Part shown: in pieces, positions 8,013-17,245 of the stretch
Layout: each line of letters opens with the position of its first letter
Position numbering within the stretch: position 1 is the first letter of the stretch
Position numbers and translations under genes: made by a program
Notes under the pieces: model-generated
What the model saw: only the letters and a program-made list of their open reading frames with translations
Told to the model about the DNA's origin: nothing
Database searches by the model: none
NCBI GenBank assembly: GCA_017654125.1
Contig: JAFNYX010000023.1
Coordinates: forward strand, 1-37,098
Source of the DNA: Alistipes sp.
GTDB lineage: Bacteria; Bacteroidota; Bacteroidia; Bacteroidales; Rikenellaceae
Reading direction: 5' to 3'
Length of the DNA stretch: 37,098 nucleotides

Positions 8013-9959
8013 TTATTGAATCTTGTTTGCCTCAATCTCGCCGGCAACCAATCCACTCATATATGTGCAGTACTCGTCGAGTGTCATCGAGCCCTTATCA
8101 CCCTCGCCCTGTGCACGAACCGATACGGTGCGCTCAGCGGCCTCCTTCTCACCAACGATGAGCAGATAAGGGATACGCTTCAACTCATTGTCACGAATCT
8201 TACGACCAATCTTCTCGTTACGGTCATCAATCTGTGCGCGGACATCGCGTGCATTCAGATAATCGACAACCTCCTGTGCATAGTCGTTGAACTTCTCCGA
8301 AATCGGAAGAACCACACACTGGTCTGGCGACAACCACAACGGGAATTTACCTGCCGTATGCTCCAACAACACCGCTACGAAACGCTCCATCGAACCAAAC
8401 GGTGCGCGGTGAATCATAATCGGACGGTGGAGTTTATCGTCGGCACCCTTATACGTCAAATCGAAACGCTCCGGAAGATTGTAGTCCACCTGAATAGTTC
8501 CGAGCTGCCAGCTACGGCCCAACGCGTCCTTAACCATAAAGTCGAGTTTCGGACCATAGAACGCCGCTTCACCGGTCTCGACTACGGTATTGAGACCCTT
8601 CTCGGCGCACGCCTTAACGATGGCGCTCTCGGCCTTATCCCAATTCTCGTCCGAGCCAATATACTTCTCCTTGTTATCCGGGTCACGCAACGAAATTTGT
8701 GCCGTATATTTATCGAACTTCAATGTCTTGAAGATATAGAGCACGATGTCGATAACCTTCTCGAACTCCTCCAAGAGCTGATCAGGACGAACGAACAGGT
8801 GGGCATCGTCCTGTGTGAACGAACGCACACGCGTCAGACCATGCAACTCACCCGACTGCTCGTAACGGTACACCGTACCAAACTCCGCCAAACGAACCGG
8901 CAAATCCTTATACGAACGTGGCTTGCTGCGGTAAATCTCGCAGTGGTGTGGGCAGTTCATCGGTTTGAGCAGATACTCCTCGCCCTCGAATGGCGTATGA
9001 ATTGGTTGGAACGAATCCTTGCCATACTTCGCATAGTGGCCCGACGTAACATAGAGGTCCTTGTTACCAATATGAGGAGTGATAACCTGCTGATAGCCGT
9101 GCTCCTTCTGAATCTTACGCAAGAAACGCTCCAAGCGGTCGCGCAACTCGGCACCCTTCGGCAACCACAACGGCAGACCCTGACCTACGCGCTGCGAGAA
9201 GGTGAAGAGCTCCAACTCCTTACCCAACTTGCGGTGATCGCGCTTCTTGGCCTCTTCGAGCATCTGCAAATACTCGTCAAGCATCGACTTCTTCGGGAAC
9301 GAAACGCCGTAAATACGAGTCAGCATCTTATTTTTCTCGTCACCACGCCAGTATGCACCGGCAACCGACGTCAATTTAATCGCCTTAATATGTCCCGTGT
9401 GTGGGATATGCGGGCCACGGCACAAGTCGGTAAATGCGCCGTTGGTATAGAACGAAATCGTACCATCCTCCAATGCAGAGATAAGCTCGACCTTATATTG
9501 GTCGCCCTTCTCGGAAAAGGTCTTCAACGCCTCCTCCTTCGAAACCTCGGTACGAACGAGTGTCTCCTTATTACGCGAGAGTTCAACCATCTTCGCCTCA
9601 ATTTTCGGCAGGTCGCTCTCCAAGATAGGTACCGGACAATCTACATCGTAGTAGAATCCCTGCTCGATAGCGGGACCGATACCGAATTTGATGCCCGGAT
9701 AGAGAGCTTCGAGTGCCTCCGCGAGCAAGTGCGACGATGTATGCCAAAAGGCATGTTTACCCTCTGCATCGTCCCATTTGTAGAATTTAATCGAGCAATC
9801 CTGCTCGATGGCACGCGACAAATCTACTGTCACGTCATTTACCGAAGCAGCCAAGCAGTCCGCAGCTAAACGAGGGCTGATACTCTCGGCAACCTGATAA
9901 GCAGTTGTTCCCGCAGCATACTCTCTTACCGAGCCATCGGGAAAGGTTACTTTAACCAT
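8013..9959 (-). CDS. thrS: Threonyl-tRNA synthetase
   Basis: This class II synthetase charges tRNA-Thr and hydrolyses mischarged Ser-tRNA. The 648-residue length is normal. Domains in order are an N-terminal TGS domain (residues 1-60), the editing domain with HTSSH (73-77), the catalytic core with [10 protein letters not shown] (zinc-binding Cys) and motif 2 containing [20 protein letters not shown], motif 3 with [13 protein letters not shown], and a C-terminal anticodon-binding domain ([10 protein letters not shown] onward). It is followed after 32 bases by infC. The 150-base stretch between pdxA and thrS holds no recognisable promoter, T-box or terminator on the minus strand. Read-through from pdxA is therefore likely, though not shown. 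Confidence 0.98.
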   Translation of the reverse strand: MVKVTFPDGSVREYAAGTTAYQVAESISPRLAADCLAASVNDVTVDLSRAIEQDCSIKFYKWDDAEGKHAFWHTSSHLLAEALEALYPGIKFGIGPAIEQGFYYDVDCPVPILESDLPKIEAKMVELSRNKETLVRTEVSKEEALKTFSEKGDQYKVELISALEDGTISFYTNGAFTDLCRGPHIPHTGHIKAIKLTSVAGAYWRGDEKNKMLTRIYGVSFPKKSMLDEYLQMLEEAKKRDHRKLGKELELFTFSQRVGQGLPLWLPKGAELRDRLERFLRKIQKEHGYQQVITPHIGNKDLYVTSGHYAKYGKDSFQPIHTPFEGEEYLLKPMNCPHHCEIYRSKPRSYKDLPVRLAEFGTVYRYEQSGELHGLTRVRSFTQDDAHLFVRPDQLLEEFEKVIDIVLYIFKTLKFDKYTAQISLRDPDNKEKYIGSDENWDKAESAIVKACAEKGLNTVVETGEAAFYGPKLDFMVKDALGRSWQLGTIQVDYNLPERFDLTYKGADDKLHRPIMIHRAPFGSMERFVAVLLEHTAGKFPLWLSPDQCVVLPISEKFNDYAQEVVDYLNARDVRAQIDDRNEKIGRKIRDNELKRIPYLLIVGEKEAAERTVSVRAQGEGDKGSMTLDEYCTYMSGLVAGEIEANKIQ

Positions 9960-10109
9960 ACTTTTGTTTTGTGTTTTTAGTTTATTGTTATTCGTCGATC
10001 GCCTTCACAGCTCCACAATCACGAGACGGATTACTGCTCAGTTGCGACCATTATTTTCTCTTCTTGTTTCTCTACGCCTTCGGCATTCACGACCCTTACA
10101 ACACCTCCG

Positions 10110-11207
10110 TTACTCCTCCGGCATCTCAGGCAGTTTCAAATCCTTGACCGAAACATCCTTACCCTTCTCGCGCTCGAAGTGTTCCAGCGGATTGCGGCTC
10201 CAACGCTCGTAGGCCTCTCGGCGCCGCACGATGTCAATTGCCGCATATATTGCATTGCGCATCGACTGCTCATCGGCAACACCCTTGCCTGCGATATCGT
10301 AAGCCACACCGTGATCGGGCGACGTACGCACGATGTCCAGACCGGCCGTAAAATTCACACCATCGGGCGAGAGCGTCTTGAACGGCGTAAGACCCTGGTC
10401 GTGATACATTGCCAACACTGCGTCATACTTGGCATACGCACCGCTCGCGAACAGACCGTCGGCCGACATCGGGCCGAATGCGAGCACGCCCGCCTCGTAT
10501 GCCTCAACAACTGCCGGACGAATCACCTCCTGCTCCTCTCCTCCGAGCAGACCGCCATCACCGGCATGCGGATTGAGTGCCAAAACCGCGATACGCGGCT
10601 CAACGATGCCAAAATCCTGTTTCAGGGTCAGTCGCAACGCCTTCAACTGCTCGACAAGAGCATCCTTCGAAAGCGACGAAGCAACGCTATCGACCGGAAT
10701 ATGTACGGTAGCCAACGCCACGCGCAATAATTCGCTGCACATAATCATCGTCGCCACACCCTCCGCCTTTGCTGCGAAGTACTCGGTATGACCCGTATAT
10801 TGAAAACCCGCTGCCTGCATCGACTCCTTGTTAATCGGAGCCGTCACGATTGCATCAAGGTCGCCTGCCGACAAATCCTCCGTTGCGCGATCGAGTGCTG
10901 CAACAGCCGCACGGGCAGCCGCCTCCGAGGCCACTCCCGGCTCCACCTTCACATCCTTATCGCCACACTCGACCAGATTGACCGCGCCACGACGTGCATC
11001 AGCCGCCGAAGCACAGATGTAGAACTGCACCGGCTCGACATCCTGCATTCGCTGTGCGTAGAAGTCGGCCACCTGTTTCGAGCCATAGACAACAGGGGTA
11101 CACAATTCGCACATCATCGGATTGGAAAGTGCTTTGAGTGTAACCTCCCAACCGACACCGTTCGTATCGCCCTGCGTAATTCCTATTTTAAGTCTGTTAT
11201 CCAACAT
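10110..11207 (-). CDS. pdxA: 4-hydroxythreonine-4-phosphate dehydrogenase
   Basis: PdxA oxidises 4-phosphohydroxy-L-threonine with NAD in the DXP-dependent pyridoxal phosphate pathway; PdxJ then uses the product. The 365-residue protein shows GITQGDTNGVGWEV at the N-terminus, TAPINKESM near 122 and GHTEYF at 139-144. The three metal ligands of the Escherichia coli enzyme correspond to His169 (ATVHIPV), His214 (LNPHAGDGG) and His269 (MYHDQGLTPFK). The C-terminus ends with an ordinary charged tail. pdxJ is not in the window. A promoter and the deoC terminator lie just upstream, so pdxA starts its own transcript. Confidence 0.97.
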   Translation of the reverse strand: MLDNRLKIGITQGDTNGVGWEVTLKALSNPMMCELCTPVVYGSKQVADFYAQRMQDVEPVQFYICASAADARRGAVNLVECGDKDVKVEPGVASEAAARAAVAALDRATEDLSAGDLDAIVTAPINKESMQAAGFQYTGHTEYFAAKAEGVATMIMCSELLRVALATVHIPVDSVASSLSKDALVEQLKALRLTLKQDFGIVEPRIAVLALNPHAGDGGLLGGEEQEVIRPAVVEAYEAGVLAFGPMSADGLFASGAYAKYDAVLAMYHDQGLTPFKTLSPDGVNFTAGLDIVRTSPDHGVAYDIAGKGVADEQSMRNAIYAAIDIVRRREAYERWSRNPLEHFEREKGKDVSVKDLKLPEMPEE

Positions 11208-11282
11208 TTTCGTAATTATTCGTTTTCACAAAAAAGTTTCCCCAGCAAATACCGCAAATCAAAAACTCTTCTGTTTAAGATA

Positions 11283-11315
11283 CAAAGATATGTTTTCTTT
11301 TCCAATAATTTACAA
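11283..11315 (-). promoter_or_regulatory. Promoter for pdxA
   Basis: On the minus strand TTG (11315-11313) and TATCTTTG (11290-11283) are separated by 22 bases, close to the Bacteroidota consensus. It lies directly behind the deoC terminator and about 75 bases before the pdxA ATG. Confidence 0.6.
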
Positions 11316-11323
11316 TTATTGAG

Positions 11324-11361
11324 AAAAAAAGTTCCGACTACCGTTGCAGTCGGAACTTTTT
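11324..11361 (-). terminator. Intrinsic terminator downstream of deoC
   Basis: Perfect 14-base arms AAAAAGTTCCGACT and AGTCGGAACTTTTT enclose an eight-base loop, and the arm itself supplies the T-run on both strands. It begins 18 bases after the deoC stop on the minus strand. Confidence 0.85.
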
Positions 11362-11379
11362 CACTCCTCTTATATCCTG

Positions 11380-12258
11380 TTAAAAGTGCTTAACCGGCTC
11401 ACCAACGATGGCCGAAAGCAGGTTGTTTGCCGCCGACGAAGCACCGATACGGAACAAGTCGGTCGTAAGCCACTCGGCACCCAAAACCTCATCAACGATG
11501 GTATAGTAGAGCGCAGCATCTTCCGGCGTACGCACGCCACCGGCAGCCTTGAAACCAACCTTGCGACCCGTCTTCTCATAGAAATCCTTAATCGCCTGAC
11601 ACATCACAACAGCCGCCTCCGGTGTTGCCGCAACATCAATCTTACCGGTCGAAGTCTTAACAAAATCTGCACCTGCCGCCATCGACAACAGCGAGGCCTT
11701 GCGAATCAAGTCCGGCGTTTTGAGTGCACCCGACTCGATGATAACCTTCAACACCACGTCGGCATCCATCTCCGAGCGGATAACCTCCACCTCGGCTGCT
11801 GCCTCATCATACTCACCCTGCAACATCTTACCGACATTGAGCACAATATCCACCTCGTCGGCACCATTCTCGACAGCCATAGCCACTTCGAGCATCTTCA
11901 CTTCGAGGAAGGTCTGCGATGCAGGAAAACCGCCACCAACGCTCGTAATACGCATCGGCGTACCGTCAATTGCCAAACCAACCGTCTCAACAAACGACGG
12001 ATATACACAAATGGACGCAACGTTCGGAATACCCGGATACTGCTGTGCAAAGGTCACCGTACGCTTTGCGAAGTCGGTCACCGACGCCACCGAGTCATTG
12101 CACGTAAGCGTTGTCAAATCGACAGCCGAAAGGCAAAATTTATAGACCTCCGCATTCTCGTTGCGGTGAGCCGCCTCCTTTATTGCCGCCACACGCTCGG
12201 CAACCTGCTGCTCGCTCCATGCCGGAGCATATTCCTTCAAAATGTTGCTATATTCCAT
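11380..12258 (-). CDS. deoC: Deoxyribose-phosphate aldolase
   Basis: DeoC splits 2-deoxyribose 5-phosphate into glyceraldehyde 3-phosphate and acetaldehyde during deoxynucleoside catabolism. The 292-residue protein has the Schiff-base lysine Lys201 in DFVKTSTGK, the second active-site lysine Lys237 in VGFKAAGGVRT and the acidic residue Asp137 in DEVDIVLNVGKM. It is somewhat longer than the 220-260 residues usual for short forms because of an N-terminal helical region of about 40 residues. It stands alone, with its own promoter and terminator. Other deo genes are absent. The product glyceraldehyde 3-phosphate would feed the glycolytic step of tpiA further on, but nothing links their regulation. 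Confidence 0.97.
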   Translation of the reverse strand: MEYSNILKEYAPAWSEQQVAERVAAIKEAAHRNENAEVYKFCLSAVDLTTLTCNDSVASVTDFAKRTVTFAQQYPGIPNVASICVYPSFVETVGLAIDGTPMRITSVGGGFPASQTFLEVKMLEVAMAVENGADEVDIVLNVGKMLQGEYDEAAAEVEVIRSEMDADVVLKVIIESGALKTPDLIRKASLLSMAAGADFVKTSTGKIDVAATPEAAVVMCQAIKDFYEKTGRKVGFKAAGGVRTPEDAALYYTIVDEVLGAEWLTTDLFRIGASSAANNLLSAIVGEPVKHF

Positions 12259-12277
12259 ATTTTTTCGCTATTTTTTA

Positions 12278-12308
12278 CAAAGATAGAAAATTTTTGTCTC
12301 TTTTACAA
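12278..12308 (-). promoter_or_regulatory. Promoter for deoC
   Basis: Minus-strand TTG (12308-12306) and TATCTTTG (12285-12278) are exactly 20 bases apart, a close match to the Bacteroidota consensus. The -33 element overlaps the last codons of galE. The leader is about 15 bases. Confidence 0.75.
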
Positions 12309-13325
12309 TTTTCTGACATATTTTTCCCACTCCCATGCCGAGCGTAACGTCTCGTCGAGTGGTCGTTCGGCTCGCCAACCAAGCACCTCGTTGGCGCGAC
12401 GCGTATCTGCCCACACAGCCATAACATCGCCCGCACGACGCGGAGCAACCTTATGGTTAAGCGCAAGATTATTCACCCGCTCAAACGTATGTACAAGTTC
12501 GAATACCGACACTGCACGTCCCGTTCCGACGTTAAAAATTTCGTACCGCTCCGTCGCATCTCCGCTCGTCATACGGTCAATAGCCGCCACGTGAGCGCGA
12601 GCCAAATCGACGATATCTATGTAGTCGCGCAGACACGAACCATCTTCCGTCGGATAGTCGTCACCAAACACAGACAGACACTCGCGTACGCCTGCCGCCG
12701 TCTGCGTAATATACGGAACAAGGTTCTGCGGAACACCGCGCGGCAACTCGCCGATGAGCGCCGACGGATGGGCACCAATCGGGTTGAAATAGCGCAAGGC
12801 AATGGCACGTAGCGAATCGTACGCCGCCACCGAATCGCGCAAAATATCCTCACACATCTGCTTCGTGTTGCCATATGCGCTCGTTGCCGGTTTGCGAGGC
12901 GAGAGTTCGGTTACGGGCAACTCATCCGGCTCGCCATAAACGGTTGCCGACGACGAGAAGACAATATTATGACGGTCGTACTCGCGCATCAAATCGACGA
13001 CGTTCATAAACGAGAGCAGATTGTTACGATAGTACTTCATCGGATCGGCCACCGACTCACCCACAGCCTTGAATGCCGCAAAGTGAATCACCGAGTCGAA
13101 ATCATACTGCGCGAACACACGTGCAAAAGCCTCTTTATCACAACAATCGACCTCAACAAACGGAACTTCTACACCCGTAATCCGACGCACACCCTCCACT
13201 CCCGAGCAATCCGAATTAGAGAGATTATCAGCAATCACAACATCATAACCGGCAGCTATCAACTCGACTGCCGTATGCGAACCGATATAACCGGCACCGC
13301 CAGAAACCAACACGGTCTTTTTCAT
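12303..13325 (-). CDS. galE: UDP-glucose 4-epimerase
   Basis: GalE interconverts UDP-glucose and UDP-galactose with bound NAD, supplying sugars for surface glycans and galactose use. The 340-residue short-chain dehydrogenase/reductase has the NAD-binding VSGGAGYIGSH at residues 7-17, the catalytic serine in SSSATVYG (Ser126) and the catalytic pair Tyr151 and Lys155 in SAYGNTKQ. Late motifs LRYFNPIGAHPS and LRDYIDIVDLARAH are those of true UDP-glucose epimerases. I chose the ATG ending at 13325; a GTG two codons upstream is less likely. It is divergent from the ABC exporter. It could supply UDP-galactose to the glycosyltransferase at 4301-5374, but that is inference. Confidence 0.96.
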   Translation of the reverse strand: MKKTVLVSGGAGYIGSHTAVELIAAGYDVVIADNLSNSDCSGVEGVRRITGVEVPFVEVDCCDKEAFARVFAQYDFDSVIHFAAFKAVGESVADPMKYYRNNLLSFMNVVDLMREYDRHNIVFSSSATVYGEPDELPVTELSPRKPATSAYGNTKQMCEDILRDSVAAYDSLRAIALRYFNPIGAHPSALIGELPRGVPQNLVPYITQTAAGVRECLSVFGDDYPTEDGSCLRDYIDIVDLARAHVAAIDRMTSGDATERYEIFNVGTGRAVSVFELVHTFERVNNLALNHKVAPRRAGDVMAVWADTRRANEVLGWRAERPLDETLRSAWEWEKYVRKL

Positions 13326-13387
13326 AAACACCTATTTCTGTTACAGAAGATTTGTTTGGTCTAATTCCATTTTTCTGCCAAACGCTA

Positions 13388-13395
13388 CAAAGTTA
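13388..13395 (-). promoter_or_regulatory. -7 element for galE
   Basis: TAACTTTG on the minus strand fits TAnnTTTG and lies about 60 bases before the galE ATG. A TTG at the expected -33 position is not seen. It is back to back with the plus-strand element of the ABC operon. Confidence 0.5.
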
Positions 13396-13407
13396 TCTAT
13401 TTTTTCG

Positions 13408-13415
13408 TATATTTG
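13408..13415 (+). promoter_or_regulatory. -7 element for the ABC exporter operon
   Basis: TATATTTG matches TAnnTTTG and is followed by the ATG at 13445 after 29 bases. The -33 element is not clear. Together with the galE element it forms a divergent promoter region. Confidence 0.55.
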
Positions 13416-13444
13416 CGTTTATATTAGGTTTAATTTTTACGATT

Positions 13445-14371
13445 ATGAATATTATCACAGCCGAGAATATCACCAAACGCTTCACCGGCCATACTGCGTT
13501 GGACAACGTTTCGGTCGAAATTCCACAAGGTTCGGTCTATGGTCTGCTCGGCCCCAACGGCGCAGGCAAGACCACTCTTATCCGCGTCATAAACCGCATC
13601 ACTATCCCCGATGAGGGTCGCGTACTGTTCGATGGTGCACCAATTACTCAGGAGGATATCTACAAAATCGGCTACCTTCCCGAGGAGCGCGGTCTTTATA
13701 AGAAGATGAAGGTCGGCGAACACGCTATCTTCCTCGCGCGATTGAAAGGACTCTCGCGCCACGAGGCCCTCGTACGACTCAAAGAGTGGTTCGTGCGTTT
13801 CGGCATCGAGGAGTGGTGGAACAAGAAGGTCGAAGACTTATCGAAGGGTATGGCACAGAAGATTCAGTTTATCGTCACCGTACTGCATCGTCCGCGTCTG
13901 CTTATCTTTGATGAGCCGTTCTCGGGTTTCGACCCGATAAATGCCAATCTGCTCAAAGAGGAGATTTTGAAGTTACGCGACGAGGGTTCAACGGTTATCT
14001 TCTCGACTCACAACATGTCGAGCGTCGAGGAGATTTGCGACCACATCACACTCATCAACCGCTCGCGCAACATCCTTTCGGGTCGCGTTGATGAGATTCG
14101 CCACAGCCACGGCAGCAACATCTTCACCGTTCTATTTTACGGCAATGAGCAGTTGTTCCGCACGGCTACCGATGGTCGATGCGAGGTGTTGGAGTTCGCA
14201 AACGAGATTACGGGGCTCTCCAAGGCAAAGATTCACATCGAGCGCAACGAAGATGTGCGCGACGTCGTGGCAGCCATCAACGAGTCGGTATCGCTGCGCA
14301 GTTTTACAGAGATTATTCCGAGCATGAACGACATATTTATTCGCGCCGTGAACGGAACACTCCATGAGTAA
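13445..14371 (+). CDS. ABC exporter ATP-binding protein (NatA-like)
   Basis: This is the ATPase of an ABC-2 type exporter. The 308-residue protein has Walker A GPNGAGKT at 36-43, the signature LSKGM at 132-136 and Walker B LLIFDEP at 152-158 with catalytic Glu157, then the switch histidine in FSTHNM. About 90 residues beyond the nucleotide-binding domain form the C-terminal extension (NIFTVLFYG onward) typical of NatA/DUF4162-bearing ATPases. An in-frame stretch upstream of the ATG at 13445 is open but overlaps the promoter, so it is not used. The membrane partner follows after 40 bases. The substrate is unknown: NatAB relatives have been linked to Na+ export and to antibiotic or peptide efflux. 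Confidence 0.92.
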   Translation: MNIITAENITKRFTGHTALDNVSVEIPQGSVYGLLGPNGAGKTTLIRVINRITIPDEGRVLFDGAPITQEDIYKIGYLPEERGLYKKMKVGEHAIFLARLKGLSRHEALVRLKEWFVRFGIEEWWNKKVEDLSKGMAQKIQFIVTVLHRPRLLIFDEPFSGFDPINANLLKEEILKLRDEGSTVIFSTHNMSSVEEICDHITLINRSRNILSGRVDEIRHSHGSNIFTVLFYGNEQLFRTATDGRCEVLEFANEITGLSKAKIHIERNEDVRDVVAAINESVSLRSFTEIIPSMNDIFIRAVNGTLHE

Positions 14372-14411
14372 GTTTTGAGGATATTTATTTACAACTTTTG
14401 ACCATACGACA

Positions 14412-15734
14412 ATGAAAAACATAGGATTGATCATAGCTCGCGAATTTAAGGAGCGTGTCTATAAAAAATCGTTTATCATAACGACGTTGCTCATGCCTCT
14501 GCTGATGGTACTGCTCAGCGTTGCGCCGACACTTATCATGATATACGCCAAAGGCGACACGAAGCAGATCTCGGTCATCGACCAAAGCGGACTCGTCGCA
14601 CCACAACTCTCATCGAACGAAGAGGTTACGTTCTCCATCTCCGAGAGTGCCGATTTGCAGACCGAGCTCAAACGCTCGCTCGACGAGGATGGCTTCGGCG
14701 TACTCTTCATCGGCAACGACATCGTTTCGAATCCAAGCAACGTACAGCTCTACACCAACGCTTCGTCATCCATGATGATCGAAGAGAACATCGCCTCCCA
14801 AATTAAGGATATTATAGAGGCTGAAAGACTCAAAGAGTACAATATCGAAAACCTTAATGAGATACTCGATAAGGTGCGAGTCAATGTTTCACTCTCGACC
14901 TTCCGCAACAGCGATGAGGAGGAGAGCGAGGCTTCGTCGTCAGCCGTAGCCGGCTTTGTCGGCATAGTACTCGGCTTTGTGCTCTACTTCTTCCTGGTTA
15001 TCTACGGCTCGATTGTGATGTCGAGCATCATCGAGGAGAAGAGTTCTCGCATCCTCGAAGTACTCGTCTCGACCGTTCGCCCGTTCGATATGATGATGGG
15101 CAAGATTTTGGGTGTTGCGTTGGTTGCCGCCACGCAGATTTTGATTTGGGGTGTGCTTATCGTCGCTATGAGTGCCGTCGTTATGCCAATGCTGCTGCCC
15201 GATGATATTATGGGTAGCATCGAGGCAATACGCGCAGGTGCAGACATTACGGCTCTTGCTGCCGACGGAGTCGATACCGAAATGGTGACCGCCATGGCAT
15301 CGCTAACAAATACGGGCTACATCGCCCAGATGGTGGCTCTACTGATTCTCTTCATGGTGGGCGGATTCCTGCTCTATGCCGCGATGTACGCCGCCGTAGG
15401 TGCAAGTGTCGATACGGCACAGGATGCACAGCAACTCACTACGCCAATAACCATCCCGATAATCCTTGCATTTATCACGACAACAATGGTGATGAACGAC
15501 CCGAACTCGCCATTCGTATTCTGGCTCTCGATGATTCCGTTCACTTCGCCAATTGTAATGATGGCACGCATACCGAGCGGTATTCCGACGTGGGAGATTG
15601 CCCTCTCTGCCATACTGCTATACGTGACATTCGTTGTCATGGTATGGCTCGCCGGCAAGGTCTATCGCGTAGGTATTTTTATGCACGGCAAAAAGCCGAC
15701 ATTTAAGGATTTATGGCTTTGGATGAAATATTAA
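14412..15734 (+). CDS. ABC-2 type permease (NatB-like)
   Basis: This 440-residue membrane protein is the channel partner of the preceding ATPase. It begins MKNIGLIIAREFKERVYKKS, followed by a first membrane span at about 20-45. A large extracytoplasmic domain of about 130 residues comes next, then a cluster of five or more spans from about 175 to 430. The sequence MSSIIEEKSSRILEVLVSTVRPFDMMMGKILG after the second span is characteristic of the NatB/YhaP branch of ABC-2 permeases. It ends with a short cytosolic tail (KDLWLWMKY). The two-gene operon closes with a bidirectional terminator. I cannot tell the substrate. Confidence 0.9.
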   Translation: MKNIGLIIAREFKERVYKKSFIITTLLMPLLMVLLSVAPTLIMIYAKGDTKQISVIDQSGLVAPQLSSNEEVTFSISESADLQTELKRSLDEDGFGVLFIGNDIVSNPSNVQLYTNASSSMMIEENIASQIKDIIEAERLKEYNIENLNEILDKVRVNVSLSTFRNSDEEESEASSSAVAGFVGIVLGFVLYFFLVIYGSIVMSSIIEEKSSRILEVLVSTVRPFDMMMGKILGVALVAATQILIWGVLIVAMSAVVMPMLLPDDIMGSIEAIRAGADITALAADGVDTEMVTAMASLTNTGYIAQMVALLILFMVGGFLLYAAMYAAVGASVDTAQDAQQLTTPITIPIILAFITTTMVMNDPNSPFVFWLSMIPFTSPIVMMARIPSGIPTWEIALSAILLYVTFVVMVWLAGKVYRVGIFMHGKKPTFKDLWLWMKY

Positions 15735-15750
15735 CAACGAAACCATAACA

Positions 15751-15788
15751 AAATAAGCCGGCCTGTTTTCACACAAGCCGGCTTATTT
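15751..15788. terminator. Bidirectional terminator between ABC permease and queA
   Basis: Perfect 12-base arms AAATAAGCCGGC and GCCGGCTTATTT enclose a 14-base loop. The A/T ends of the stem provide a U-run in both directions. It lies 16 bases after the permease stop and 18 bases after the queA stop. Confidence 0.85.
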
Positions 15789-15806
15789 TACACCTTCACC
15801 GAAGAG

Positions 15807-17021
15807 CTACTCCACGATGAGCAGCGACGAGTCACCATATGAGAGGAATCGGAAATCGTGCTCCAAAGCATAGTCGTATATCCGATGCCAATCCTCGCCC
15901 ACGTAAGCCGAAACGAGCAGCAACAATGTCGATTTCGGTTGGTGGAAATTTGTCACGATGCGATTGACTATACGGAAACGATAGCCGAGAGGCGTAATCA
16001 TAATCTGCGTTGCCGCCTTGATTCGCTCCACACCCTCGCGCTCCATGTAGCCGAGCAACACCTCAACCACATCCGCGCCCGTAAATTCTGCCGGCAGGTC
16101 ATACAACTCCCACTGCCCAATGACGCGCTCGCTCTCCGGAGAGCCCGTTTGCTTGATGCGCCACGCAAGTGCCGCAAGCGACTCCAACGTACGCACAGAG
16201 GTTGTGCCGACAGCCGTAACACGCCCCGACTTTGCCTGCAAGAGGCGCAACGTCGCGGCGGAAATCTCGAAATGCTCGGTATGCATCGCATGCTGTGCTG
16301 CATTCTCATCCTTCACCGGCAGGAAAGTTCCCGCACCAACGTGCAACGTCACCTCACCAAACGAAAAGCCTCGTTTACCGAGCGATGCAATCAGTTCCTC
16401 CGTAAAGTGCAAACCGGCAGTCGGCGCAGCCACCGACCCCTCAAAACGCGAATATACGGTCTGGTAGCGCGTGTTATCAATCTCATCGCTCTCACGATTG
16501 AGATACGGAGGAATCGGAATCCGGCCCAGATACTCCAACAACTGTCCGAAGTTCATCGGCGCCGACCACTCGAAACGCACAACATGCTCGCGCACTCCAC
16601 GCTCGGCAATATAGGCACGCAGCGTATAGTGTTCACCCTCGTAGTCGAACGGAATCTGCACGGCACCCTCTTTCCACTTTTTGAGATTACCGACAATACA
16701 CGACCACTCACATTCGTTCTGCACAGCAAACGCGCGCTCGTAGTCTGCCGGAGCATGTGGCTCCAAACAAAACACCTCGACCCTTGCACCCGACTCCTTA
16801 TGCATAATCAGGCGCGCGCGCACAACCTTTGTGTTGTTGAACACGAAGAGTGTGTCGGCAGACAGTTCATCGCCTATGTCGGCAAAACGACGCTCCGAAA
16901 TGGAGCCGTTACGATAGACGAGGAGTTTGGATGAGTCGCGCTGCGAAAGCGGAAACTTGGCAATACGCTCGTCCGGCAACGGATAGTCGTAGTCGTTTAT
17001 GTTAATATGTCGTTCCTGCAT
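15807..17021 (-). CDS. queA: S-adenosylmethionine:tRNA ribosyltransferase-isomerase
   Basis: QueA transfers the ribosyl part of S-adenosylmethionine to preQ1 in tRNA, giving epoxyqueuosine at the wobble base. Family signatures are present: FVFNNTKVVRARL, RIPIPPYLNRE, YQTVYSRFEGSVAAPTAG, LHFTEEL, HVGAGTFLPV and the C-terminal TNFHQPKSTLLLLVSAY. At 404 residues it is about 50 longer than the Escherichia coli enzyme. The extra length lies mostly in the central part (around HAPADYERAF and the region AALAWRIKQTGS). I believe longer forms occur in Bacteroidota but cannot check. I see no promoter of the phylum type upstream. The gene ends next to a shared terminator; upstream lies a 347-base repeat-rich gap. 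Confidence 0.96.
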   Translation of the reverse strand: MQERHININDYDYPLPDERIAKFPLSQRDSSKLLVYRNGSISERRFADIGDELSADTLFVFNNTKVVRARLIMHKESGARVEVFCLEPHAPADYERAFAVQNECEWSCIVGNLKKWKEGAVQIPFDYEGEHYTLRAYIAERGVREHVVRFEWSAPMNFGQLLEYLGRIPIPPYLNRESDEIDNTRYQTVYSRFEGSVAAPTAGLHFTEELIASLGKRGFSFGEVTLHVGAGTFLPVKDENAAQHAMHTEHFEISAATLRLLQAKSGRVTAVGTTSVRTLESLAALAWRIKQTGSPESERVIGQWELYDLPAEFTGADVVEVLLGYMEREGVERIKAATQIMITPLGYRFRIVNRIVTNFHQPKSTLLLLVSAYVGEDWHRIYDYALEHDFRFLSYGDSSLLIVE

Positions 17022-17101
17022 AATTCGACTATTATGCTAATTAAAAATTAGTAACTTGCATGGCGAACGTTTTTAGAAACCGTACGCCTTCCCAAATTAA
17101 C

Positions 17102-17136
17102 AACAAAGGGCCGTACTCGGCGTACTGCCCTTTGCT
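17102..17136. repeat. Isolated copy of the 35-base hairpin of the intergenic repeat
   Basis: This hairpin is aligned base for base with the central hairpins of the two full elements (17291-17325 and 35707-35741), sharing 26 of 35 positions with the former by hand count. The stem pairs CAAAGGGC with GCCCTTTG and GTAC with GTAC, keeping the same single mismatch (position 11 with 25) as the other copies. Position pair 10-26 is C-G here but T-A in the full copies, so pairing is conserved while sequence is not. The flanks do not match the full element, so this looks like a degenerate remnant. Confidence 0.75.
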
Positions 17137-17165
17137 AGAAAATTTAGATGTGCTCTTTAAGCGAC

Positions 17166-17233
17166 AAATTGCATTTTAGGCAGGGGTTTTCGTCCCCCAT
17201 TTAGCGTTAGAAGTGTGTAGCTGCCACGCTAAA
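17166..17233. repeat. Repeat-rich segment: extra left end plus dyad
   Basis: The 16-base sequence AAATTGCATTTTAGGC at 17166-17181 is repeated exactly at 17246-17261, where it is the left end of the full element. It is followed by a small GGGG/CCCC hairpin and by the dyad TTTAGCGT (17200-17207) with ACGCTAAA (17226-17233). With the hairpin at 17102-17136 this suggests the remains of a second, rearranged element. The whole gap 17022-17368 contains no credible open reading frame and no promoter that I can recognise. Confidence 0.6.
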
Positions 17234-17245
17234 ACTCCCCCCAAA

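Noticed and set aside
8016..9869. 617-codon plus-strand frame opposite thrS
   Set aside because: Same codon-bias shadow effect; thrS is certain and no promoter or family supports the opposite frame.
9960..10109. Possible T-box or threonine attenuator before thrS
   Set aside because: No T-box sequence, no antiterminator/terminator pair and only a six-codon reading frame with a single Thr codon on the minus strand.
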